Below are positions 1 to 64,000 of a DNA stretch of 64,000 nucleotides, in pieces. Within the stretch, counting starts at the first letter, position 1. Every line of letters starts with the position of its first letter. This stretch comes from Zeus faber (lineage: Eukaryota > Chordata > Actinopteri > Zeiformes > Zeidae), in the NCBI GenBank assembly GCA_960531495.1, contig OY482864.1, forward strand, positions 5,998,657-6,062,656, given 5' to 3'. Below the pieces are notes generated by a model. It did no database searches, had not been told where the DNA came from, and was given only the letters and a program-made list of their open reading frames with translations. The position numbers were made by a program, and so were the translations under genes.

Positions 1-1235
1 TAATATTTTCACGTCGTCAGTATTGTCACGGCGTCCGGAGGCAGCGATGCCTTGAACGTGGGCAATCCGTCGTCGTTTTCAAAACGCACTCCAACAGCAA
101 CTTCACACTTACACACACTTCACACTTCACAAAAAACCTTGCAAAAACCTTGCTTTTTGTTTTATAAAGGAAAAAACAACTAAAAGTTTTAGGGAATAGC
201 AATTTACCGGACAAAATTGGCATTGAACCACAGATGGCATCGAACCTTGTGGTATAGGACCATGGACAGCTCCGCAGCCGTAGAGCGGTGCAGTGCCTGC
301 ACAATCAGATACTTGTAATTGGGATTTGAAAATAATGGGTCGTCCGGCGTTACCCCATGGTCCCCCCCGTTAAGCACGTGTCAACCCTGCATGCGTGGAG
401 ACCCCGTTACGAGCCCCCCCCCAACCCGCTGACGCAGGATCACTTACTTTGCCTTACTTTGGATAATTGCGATCAGACGCAAAACAAGCGCAAATTGCAC
501 TAAGCAGCAAAATGTTCTAGCCATATTTGCGGTATCATATCGCTAGCGCAATATCTTTTGTGAATTGGCCGCAATCCATTCTTTGTGAATTTGAAGCGAA
601 ACGAAGAGTTAGTTGGATACCCCCTTCTGAGAAGTCGGTTCCGAACTAGGCAAAAGGTCACATGTGACATGTGGCTCTTTGTGACGTGATGTCACACTGG
701 ATCAGTGTTTCCCAACCCACTTTTCTGAATCTCATGATCGTTCAGGAAGTCCTCCCACCAATTGCATTAAAAACAAACGAAGTCAGAAAATGTAATGATT
801 GGATGATTCATATTTTACTGAGTTACTCTTTAATTATTGGATCTCAAAAAGAGTCGACCCTTTCACCACTACTAATACTTCTCACTTTCAGTGTGAAACC
901 GAAGTTTGTTCTGATGAACAAAAGAGATGCTATTCTGGCTGGAACTGATGAATTAGATGAAATGACACAACCTTGCAATTTTGGTCTGCAACACAAGAGC
1001 TAGTCTCAAATATTGCAAAATTTAACAGATTGAAAGTTGTTGAATGGAACCCTTTGAATGCCAACAGGCAGGAGTCTTGCCTCGGGATCATCTCGGTTTG
1101 CACGGCAGCGACCCGGTATTGGTCCCACAGATAATCTGACACTGTGTCAGGACGTTGGCGTTTGTAAGACATCCGTTGGATGTATTACGATACATGTGAC
1201 GGTGCGCTTTTCCCCGTGCGTCGGTAACGCTGCAG
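1..1235. other. arhgap17 intron upstream of the first visible exon
   Basis: No coding exon found. A stretch near 702 reads cagtgtttcccaaccca, like one end of a hAT element, without a matching second end. Short inverted motifs around tcacatgtgacatgtg and gtgacgtgatgtcac occur at about 659-693. Open frames here have no family resemblance. Confidence 0.5.
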
Positions 1236-19959
<18,724 letters not shown>

Positions 19960-21485
19960 AGAGGAGGAGGAGGGTGGAAGGAGGATGAAGGGTGTGTCCA
20001 TATTTGCATCATCAATACTCCACCTCGTCCACCGCTTGGGCCGACCAATAACCGCTACAATACGCGGCTTTCATTAACTCGCCGACGCACTATAAATATC
20101 ACAACTTAGCTGCATCTTCATCGTGAGCTTTCATCTGTTCCACAGCAGCAATACCACGCTTGGAAGCGTTCGGGGGGGGGGGGGGGGGGGCGCGCCGGGG
20201 GTCACACTTGAAGGGTTGACACACGTACTTTTGATTATTTGACGTGGGCTGTTTTGCATTTTTGTTACAGGTATGTCGTTTAAAAAAATTTAATAAAAAA
20301 AAAAATTTTAAATGGGCCTTTAGATCAAGAACGAGAGGAAGAATCCAAGTATTTCTAAAACCAAAACTGTTGCTGAAATCGAAATTGTACCTGGGGACTG
20401 CGGGCGTCCGGTGGTCAGAGACACTTGGTTTACCTGTTTGTTTGTTTGTTTGTGAGTGTAAACCCCCCCCCCTTTTTTTTTTTTTGCTTTCTCTGTCGTA
20501 TTTATTTAAGAAGTAAAAAATGCCACATTCCCTGTGATGCCCGGCGTCATGCCTTAACAAATATCTCCTCAAGTGTCTCGTTGGGTGGTTGGGCGGGGGG
20601 CGGTTGTTTTTGTTTGTTTTTGTTTTTTTTGGAGAGTGGAATTGGCTCCTTAATGGATTACTGCATTTACAGTTGCCAGTTCTGACCAAATCTGTGCACA
20701 GGGGGCAACGCATAACGCAATCAGTATTCTGCCTTTTCTGTTATCTGGTTTCTCTCTGTACGCTGGCGTTTCTGGGGCCATTCCAGGCAGCAGCCCCGCC
20801 CACCTCGCCCGAAAAAAAATGAAATAAAATGAATGTACGGGAAAAGGACACTTTCCAAGCGCTTTGTCATTATTACTTCCTTATCCTGAGCAGTCGAATC
20901 ACTTTAAACGGACGATATTACATTGCCCTCAAGTGCGTCCCCGTCCCCCCAAACTGCTTTCCAGTGAACCTGGAAATCTGCGAGAGACGGAGAAGGACGA
21001 CCTGTTCGGTCTTTTCCCCGCTGAGCTGAGTTCACACGCGACTCGGTAGTGAGGTGGTGTCAAGACTCCACACGGTCCAGCTATTTTTTACTATTATTTT
21101 ATGTTTCTGCTTTATTTTCTTTGCCTTGAATATGATTACGGATTCGGTTCCCAAAGAACTGAAGCCATTATGGTACCGGGCGGGGGGGAGTGGGGGGGAA
21201 GATGTCCTTGAGAACTCTGGGACTGAGTCTCCCTCCCTCCCTTCGCCCCCGCACCTCGCTGCCTTACCCCCCCAATGAACCCATGCCATTAAACTAGGAA
21301 TGGCGATGCTGCATTGTTCTCTTTTCTTTGTTTCTTTTTTTTGTTTGTTTTTGTATGTATGTATGTATGATGTATGTATGTATGTATGCTACCTGGTGAG
21401 CTTAAACATAAAATAAACCTTATGTCATATGAATGCTTGGTTATAGTCCATTTCCAAAGAAAAATAAAGTATATGAAAACGTAAC
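19960..21485 (+). other. arhgap17: arhgap17 3' UTR (probable extent)
   Basis: Untranslated region after the TGA. AATAAA signals occur at 20823-20828, 21412-21417 and 21463-21468, so short and long forms are possible. It holds a G run at about 20173-20190 and a TGTA/GTAT repeat near 21353-21390. The extent is inferred from signals only. Confidence 0.55.
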
Positions 21486-21609
21486 TGCCGCTCGTGGATT
21501 TGTGTGAGTGTGCGCTGTCCCCCGGCTAATAGGGGGAAAAAAAGTGTGTGTGTGTGTGTCTGTATATATATGTATATATATGTGTGTCTATATATATATT
21601 GTGTGTGTG

Positions 21610-21640
<31 letters not shown>

Positions 21641-21686
21641 ATATATATATGTGTATATGTGTATATATGTATATTCTGTATATATA

Positions 21687-23291
21687 CAGTGGGGCAAAAA
21701 AGTATTTAGTCAGCCACCAATTGTGCAAGTTCTCCCACTTAAAAAGATGAGAGAGGCCTGTAATTTTCATCATAGCTACACTTCGACTATGAGAGACAGA
21801 ATGGGGGGAAAGAATCCAGGAAATCACATTGTAGGATTTTTAATGAATTAATTGGTAAATTCCTCAGTAAAATAAGTATTTAGTCACCTACAAACAAGCA
21901 AGATTTCTGGCTTTCACAGACCTGTAACTTTTTCTTTAAGAGGCTCCTCTGTCCTCCACTCATTACCTGTATTAATGGCATCTGTTTGAACTCGTTATCA
22001 GTATAAAAGACACCTGTCCACAACCTCAAACAGTCACACTCCAAACTCCACTATGGCCAAGACCAAAGAGCTGTCAAAGGACACCAGAAACAAAATTGTA
22101 GACCTGCACCAGGCTGGGAAGACTGAATCTGCAATAGGTAAGCAGCTTGTTGTGAAGAAATCAACTGTGGGAGCAATTATTAGAAAATGGAAGACATACA
22201 AGACCACTGATAATCTCCCTCCATCTGGGGCTCCACGCAAGATCTCACCCCGTGGGGTCAAAATGATCACAAGAACTGTGAGCAAACATCCTAGAAACAC
22301 ACGGGGGGACCTAGTGAATGACCTGCAGAGAGCTGGGACCAAAGTAACAAAGGCTACCATCAGTAACACACTACGCCGCCAGGGACTCAAATCCTGCAGT
22401 GCCAGACGTGTCCCCCTGCTTAAGCCAGTACATGTCCAGGCCCGTCTGAAGTTTGCTACAGAGCATTTGGATGATCCAGAAGAGGATTGGGAGAATGTCA
22501 TATGGTCAGATGAAACCAAAATAGAACTTTTGGTAAAAACTCAACTTGTCGTGTTTGGAGGAGAAAGAAAGCTGAGTTGCATCCAAAGAACACCATACCT
22601 ACTGTGAAGCATGGGGGTGGAAACATCATGCTTTGGGGCTGGTTTTCTGCAAAGGGACCAGGACGACTGATCCGTGTAAAGGAAAGAATGAATGGGGCCA
22701 TGTATCGTGAGATTTTGAGTGAAAACCTCCTTCCATCAGCAAGGGCATTGAAGATGAAACGTGGCTGGGTCTTTCAGCATGACAATGATCCCAAACACAC
22801 CGCCTGGGCAACGAAGGAGTGGCTTCGTAAGAAGCATTTCAAGGTCCTGGAGTGGCCTATCCAGTCTCCAGATCTCAACCCCATAGAAAATCTTTGGAGG
22901 GAGTTGAAAGTCCGTGTTGCCCAGCGACAGCCCCAAAACATCACTGCTCTAGAGGAGATCTGCATGGAGGAATGGGCCAAAATACCAGCAACAGTGTGTG
23001 AAAACCTTGTGAAGACTTACAGAAAACGTTTGACCTCTGTCATTGCAAACAAAGGGTATATAACAAAGTATTGAGATGAACTTTTGTTATTGACCAAATA
23101 CTTATTTTCCACCATAATTTGCAAATAAATTCTTTAAAAATCAGACAATGTGATTTTCTGGATTTTTTTTTTCTCATTTTGTCTCTCATAGTTGAGGTTT
23201 ACCTATCATGAAAATAACAGACCTCTCTCATCTTTTTAAGTAGGAGAACTTGCAGAATTGGTGGCTGACTAAATACTTTTTTGCCCCACTT
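21687..23291 (+). mobile_element. Tc1/mariner element, nearly complete
   Basis: About 1.6 kb with long terminal inverted repeats (about 210 bp) beginning CAGTGGGGCAAAAAAGTATT and flanked by TA at 21685-21686 and 23292-23293. Each arm holds a second, inner copy of the aAGTATTTAGTCA motif, the IR/DR layout known from several fish Tc1 transposons. It carries one frameshifted transposase. It is among the best preserved mobile elements in the window. Confidence 0.93.
22053..23074 (+). pseudogene. Tc1 transposase, one frameshift
   Basis: DDE transposase of about 340 residues that cuts and pastes its element at TA sites. The first frame (22053-22607) starts [20 protein letters not shown] with paired-like HTH motifs and reaches the first catalytic Asp in WSDETK. 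The second frame (ending at the stop at 23074) holds [36 protein letters not shown] and [11 protein letters not shown] with the remaining Asp and Glu. The shift falls at about 22530, where a T run looks one base short. All catalytic residues remain, so the copy is young but inactive as it stands. Confidence 0.92.
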
Positions 23292-23344
23292 TATGTATGT
23301 ATATGTATGTGTGTGTGTATGTATATATATATATACACACACAC

Positions 23345-24690
23345 AGATCAACCACAACATTAAAACCCCTGCCTAACATTGTGTGGCTTCCCCTCATGCC
23401 GCCAAAACAGCTGTGACCCGTGGAGGCATGGGCTCCACAAGACCTCTGAAAGGTGTCCTGTGGTATCTGGCACCAAGACGTTAGCAGCAGATCCTTTAAG
23501 TCCTGTAAGTTGTGAGGTGGGGCCCTCATGGATCAGGCTTGTTGTTCCAGCACATCCCACAGATGCTGGATCAGATTGAGATCTGGGGAATGTGGAGGCC
23601 AAGTCAACACCTTGAACTCTTTGTCATGTTCCTCAAACTATTACTGAACAATCCTTGCAGTGTGGCAGGGTGCATTATCCTGCTGATAGAGGCCACTGCC
23701 ATCAGGGAATACTGTTACCATGAAGAGGTGTACTTGGTCTGCAACAATGTTTAGGTAGGTGGTACGTGTCAAAGTAACATCCACATGAAAGCCAGGACCC
23801 AAGGTTTCCCAGCAGAACATTTCCCAGAGCATCACACACAACACACATCTTCACATAGTGCATCCAGGTGTCATCTCTTCTCCAAATGATGCACACGCAC
23901 TCAGCCATCCACATGATGTAGAAGAAAACGTGATTCATCAGACCATGGTCCAGTTCTGATGCTCACGTGCCCATTGTTGGTACTTTCAGCGGTGGACAGG
24001 GGTTAGGGTTGACATTTCACTGCATATATGTATGAAAGTATGTATGTGTATGTGACGAATAAACCCCTTGAATCTTGAACATGGGCACTCTGACCTGTCT
24101 GTGGCTACACAGCTCCATACACAGCAAGTTGTGATGCACTGTGTGTTCTGACAACTTTCTATCATGGCAGCATTAGCTCTTCTGCGGGATCGGACCAGAC
24201 GGGCTAGACTTCGTTTCCCAAGAGCATCAATGAGCCCATTGGCGCCCATGACCCTGCCGCCGGTTCACCAGTTGTCCTTCCTTGGACAACTTTTGGTCGA
24301 TCCAAGTGTCACGTGACTCAGTTGCAGCCTTCAGTTCTCACATCAGGTCCGGACACCCCTTCATGTTGGAATACACTACGATACCCCTGGACATCTGCAT
24401 TCAGACACCATGAAGTAAGTTGGTAAAAATGTACTTATCAATAAAAAAAAAATTGTTGACACCTGCATATCGGGAACACCCCACAAGCCCTGCCGTTTTG
24501 GAGATGCTCTGACCCAGTCGTCTAACCATCACAATTGGGTCCTTGTCAAAGTGGCTCAGATCCTTACGCTTGCCCATTTTTCCTGCTTCCAACACATCAA
24601 CTTCAAGAACTGACTGTTCACTTGCTGCCTAATATACCCCACCCCTTATTTTAGGCAGAGATGAGCAATGTTATTTCAAATAACATACAT
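23345..24690 (-). mobile_element. Tc1-like family B relic
   Basis: Left end resembles agatcaaccacaacattaaaacc. The minus strand shows broken Tc1 frames, including [20 protein letters not shown] at about 24580. A short foreign piece, tgtgacgaataaaccccttg, interrupts it near 24050. The right end is decayed. Confidence 0.8.
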
Positions 24691-25544
24691 ATGTCAAGTT
24701 TTAATGTGTGTGTGTGTAGCCAACTGTGGAACTGGGAGACACCTTAAGTGGCATAGGGTTAACACACTGCAAAATAAACCAATGAGATAAAACAAAGGCA
24801 CATTTTAAGCCATGCAAAACAAAAGTGCCACTTGCTACGCTGTACCCAGTGCATAAAAATAGCTGCGACCACATTTATAAGGATGTTTTTCCAACAAATA
24901 TTCTCAAATAAATAGTCCTGTGTTGCATTCTTCCGTTGAATCAAACAGGCAAAAGTCCAATAAAACTAGATGAACAGTAGCAAGGGATGGGAACTCACTG
25001 CAGCTTTGTGGAGTGGGCGTGGCAGACTGAGGTGGGCGCGGCAGAGGCTGACAGTTACGATTACGTTGTGACTACTCCACTCTGATTGGCTGTGTGAAGT
25101 GTGAACGTGCCCCACGTGTCAATGGCTCCACGGAGGCTGACGCGGGATACGAAGGTCTTTCTCTGTTTTATTCCGTTCCATGATGAAAAGCAGTAAAACA
25201 AATACGTCATAAATAATAGAAACACACACGCAGCGGAGCGTAAATGCCGCACTGCACCACCGCTCTTACGAATTATAATTCTGAAATAAATGTAAAAATT
25301 AAAAAAACTTGTCGAAACAGTAGTTATTTTGAGTTAGAGAGTTGAATGAAAATGTAAAATTGGAAGGAATTCCTTGGGAGATGGCTGACGGGGCTGTAGC
25401 GCCCACTGGACATGTTGCATGTTTGGAGGATCTCCTTGAGATCACGTTTTACCCAAGTAACAGAACAAAATAACACTTGAGGTTGTTGCTTTTGATGCCT
25501 ACAAGGTTGGTTTTTTTTAGCACAAATTCAGTCAGGAAGGTTAC

Positions 25545-25890
25545 TGATCTACACCGGGTGGCGTTCATCGGCTCCGTCACGCAGCCAATCAACCAGAGAC
25601 AGCCACACCCCCCCGGGGAACCAATCACCGGGCTCCCCGCCAGTATTTGTACAGCTGCTTTCCCCTCCCTGTCTCTCTCGTCCCACCTCCACCCCTTCTC
25701 CACCCAGTAGCAGCCTCGTTGGATCCACCAGGATGTCAGCAACAGCAGGGTGGGGATCTCTCCAGCGGCCCTCTGAGATGCCGCCGCCGTTCGTATATTT
25801 ATAATCATCTCTGTGCAAACCCCGCAGCATCACGGAGTCCTGCCAAATCACTGTCAAATAAATGTCTGTTCCCCTCAACTCGTCTCTCCA
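25545..25890. mobile_element. Possible solo LTR
   Basis: CCAATCA-type motifs, a TATTTGTACAG segment, a CT-rich stretch, and caaataaatgtctgttcccc near the end recall a Gypsy-type LTR with promoter and polyadenylation parts. Borders and duplication were not found, so this stays tentative. Confidence 0.35.
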
Positions 25891-25904
25891 GATTTTTTTT
25901 TTTA

Positions 25905-26080
25905 ACTAAAGTAACACGACTGTGTTAAAAGGTGGTAGAGTAAAACGTATATGTTTGCTTTGAAATGTAATGAAGTAAGAGTCTCCAAATCAACGTACTT
26001 AAGTAAGGTAGATGAAAAATGTACTTAAGTAACAAATGAATTCAGTGGTGGAAAGTACATTATTACTTTCCACCACTGGT
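25905..26080. mobile_element. MITE relic with CAGTGGTGGAAAGTA ends
   Basis: Contains acttaagtaa repeats and a head-to-head joint of two CAGTGGTGGAAAGTA ends (26043-26057 and 26064-26078). This end sequence belongs to a common fish MITE family. Confidence 0.6.
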
Positions 26081-26960
26081 AGCCACTTTCTTATGGTTGC
26101 TATGGTAACTGCATCCTGTATCAGAGAGGAGGCAATGGTTTTTCGGGCAGTTTTATTGTCAAGCATGTTTTTAAAAACAGATTTCAGTTGAAAGCATTTG
26201 ATCAAACACGTCAACTAAACACATACATAGAATCAATAAAACAAACAGCTTTCAATGGGAACATATAAAACAGTTATAAAAGGATTTTTTTTTTCAGGCA
26301 ACAAACAAAGGAAAGCTTGAGAGACTGCTTTTTCAATTTAAAACCCATACTATCCGATGAAACGAAACAAAAGCAGATCTGCGTTTCGTGAACATTAAAT
26401 ACAACGCATCACCTACGCCGACATGCAAATGATTCGACAAAAAACTAAATGCAAAGAAAACAAAAAAAAAAAAAACACTCTACTGCACAGCCAGTAGCAG
26501 CCAGAATGAACAAGATCACAGTTACCTCTAAAGCCTGATTATACTGTAGCTGTGCACAAACAAAATACTTTAACTCGCATTCCTTTGAAAGTCCCAAAAA
26601 ACAGGTTGACAGGAGAAACGACCCAAAAACAAAAACAACAAAACAACAACATTGAAAAGTGCATAGCGAAACAGGGAATGTTCAGTCTGACCGACATCAA
26701 AATAAAACACAGCATAGCTACGGCTACAGTGTGAATTATTCACAAAGTCAAAAAATAAAAAATAAAATAAAATTTACAGTGGTAGCACTTGTTGTTTTTT
26801 TTGATAAGCTCCTCCTGCACAGTTTTCACATGTTTCATTCATCAGCAACCTAGTTATTTATTTTCAAACTAATAATCCTGTAGTGGTTAACTCGGCGGTG
26901 TTCTCAGACATTCACACTCGGGCTCTTGTGTTTAAAGATGGTATATATATATATATATAT

Positions 26961-27004
26961 ACATACATACACACACACACATAAACACATACACACACAC
27001 ACAC

Positions 27005-27069
<65 letters not shown>
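26961..27069. repeat. (CA)n microsatellite
   Basis: AC repeat of about 100 bp with a few T interruptions, flanked by TA runs, in the presumed grid2ip 3' UTR. Confidence 0.95.
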
Positions 27070-27071
<2 letters not shown>

Positions 27072-27349
27072 TATATATATATATAAACATACACACAGAT
27101 GTTATGGATCATTATGATATATTGTATTGTCAAGTAATTGTCTATGGGAAGCTGTGAATGTGCTATATTGTGAAACTAAATGCACCGAAGGGAGGAAAAC
27201 CCCAAATATTTCTCAGTGAACTGACACTTCTTGACTTCAAATACATTTGTGGCAATCAGTGCGTCTTGCCCTCGTAGCAACGAGTACAATCACCAGGCAT
27301 CAGTCTGTATCTACACTCAGTCTTTACAGCTGTCAAATATGGTGAGATA

Positions 27350-27351
<2 letters not shown>

Positions 27352-27424
<73 letters not shown>
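27352..27424. repeat. (AT)n microsatellite
   Basis: About 72 bp of uninterrupted TA. Confidence 0.97.
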
Positions 27425-27425
<1 letters not shown>

Positions 27426-27507
27426 TTTATATAGTCAAACCCTAAACAAGGTAATTGATAATCTGACCAGTTGTTGCCAACACTATTTGTCTCTAGTGAT
27501 ACGATGC

Positions 27508-27580
27508 AGCACCGTGTACTGTAGCAGCACCGTGTACTGTAGCAGCACCGTGTACTGTAGTAGCACCGTGTACTGTAGCT
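27508..27580. repeat. 18-bp tandem repeat, four copies
   Basis: Unit agcaccgtgtactgtagc, four nearly identical copies, about 210 bp after the grid2ip stop codon. Confidence 0.95.
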
Positions 27581-27791
27581 TCTAAATGTTTCTCAACGAG
27601 GCCCCATCCAGCAACAGAAGGACGTTTTCCACATTTTAACCGTGGACCTTCTGAATGGCTGGTGTTTCCGGCTCCGTCCCTGGAAGTTTGAAGTGTCTCT
27701 CTGAAGTGTACTGTTGGCACTTTGGGTTGAGGAGAGCAAAGTGAAAGGGAAAGCAGGCCGACGACCGGGGGGGGGGGGGGCTGCTTCCAGG

Positions 27792-63905
<36,114 letters not shown>

Positions 63906-64000
63906 GTTTGGAACTATGAAGGAGAACATAGGATGCCGGATTTGTACAAAATAAATTAAAGGAATGGCCTGAGAAGAAGCACAGTTAATTATCTGCATCT

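Larger units (their letters stand above)
21487..26080. other. intergenic region between convergent genes
   Basis: About 4.6 kb made mostly of mobile DNA: a Tc1 element, a Tc1 family B relic, an LTR-like block and a MITE end. The stretch 24700-25050 shows nothing recognisable. Confidence 0.6.
26150..27791 (-). other. grid2ip: grid2ip 3' UTR (probable extent)
   Basis: Untranslated sequence after the TAG. Possible AATAAA signals on the minus strand are at 26862-26857 and 26157-26152. It contains an 18-bp tandem repeat, a 70-bp (AT)n run and a (CA)n run. The true end is not determined by sequence alone. Confidence 0.4.

Noticed and set aside
20099..20713. 204-residue minus-strand open frame
   Set aside because: Lies in the arhgap17 3' UTR and contains poly-K and poly-P stretches from homopolymer runs; no family resemblance.

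Overview
The window is teleost fish nuclear DNA. It carries two large multi-exon genes of vertebrate families, canonical GT-AG introns, very abundant (CA/TG)n microsatellites, several Tc1/mariner and hAT-type DNA transposon relics, and the LINE tails and tRNA-derived SINE typical of fish. There is no prokaryotic or viral gene organisation, and I found no CRISPR array, rRNA or genuine tRNA gene.

Left part (1236-19959, + strand): the 3' three quarters of an ARHGAP17 (RICH1/nadrin) orthologue. Sixteen coding exons join in frame into 780 residues: the end of the BAR domain, a complete RhoGAP domain with its arginine finger, a long SH3-binding proline-rich tail, and the PDZ-ligand C terminus ESTVL. 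The N-terminal BAR exons lie before base 1. The 3' UTR reaches about 21.48 kb.

Middle (about 21.5-26 kb): the intergenic space holds a nearly intact Tc1-like transposon (21687-23291) whose transposase has one frameshift, a decayed second Tc1 family, an LTR-like block and a MITE end.

Right part (63905 down to 27792, - strand): an apparently complete coding sequence of GRID2IP (delphilin). Twenty-four exons chain without a phase error into 1444 codons plus stop. The domain order is PDZ1, PDZ2, harmonin-N-like, PDZ3, harmonin-N-like 2, FH1, FH2. The second PDZ exon has no clear counterpart in the mammalian protein as I remember it, so the fish protein seems to have three PDZ domains. The two genes are convergent (tail to tail). 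They belong to the same biology: a Cdc42/Rac GAP with a PDZ ligand, and a PDZ-formin scaffold of the actin cytoskeleton at membranes and synapses. No direct interaction is shown by the sequence.

The introns are packed with repeats: at least five broken copies of one Tc1-like family, hAT non-autonomous elements (three with target-site duplications matching at 7 of 8 bases and one weaker, 6 of 8), an inverted-repeat derivative of the intact Tc1 element, LINE 3' ends, a SINE, a 221-bp GATA array, a degenerate telomere-like repeat, and several strong perfect hairpins. I did not find a novel multi-gene system. The points most worth a second look are the three-PDZ delphilin, microsatellites abutting delphilin splice sites, and the unexplained hairpins.
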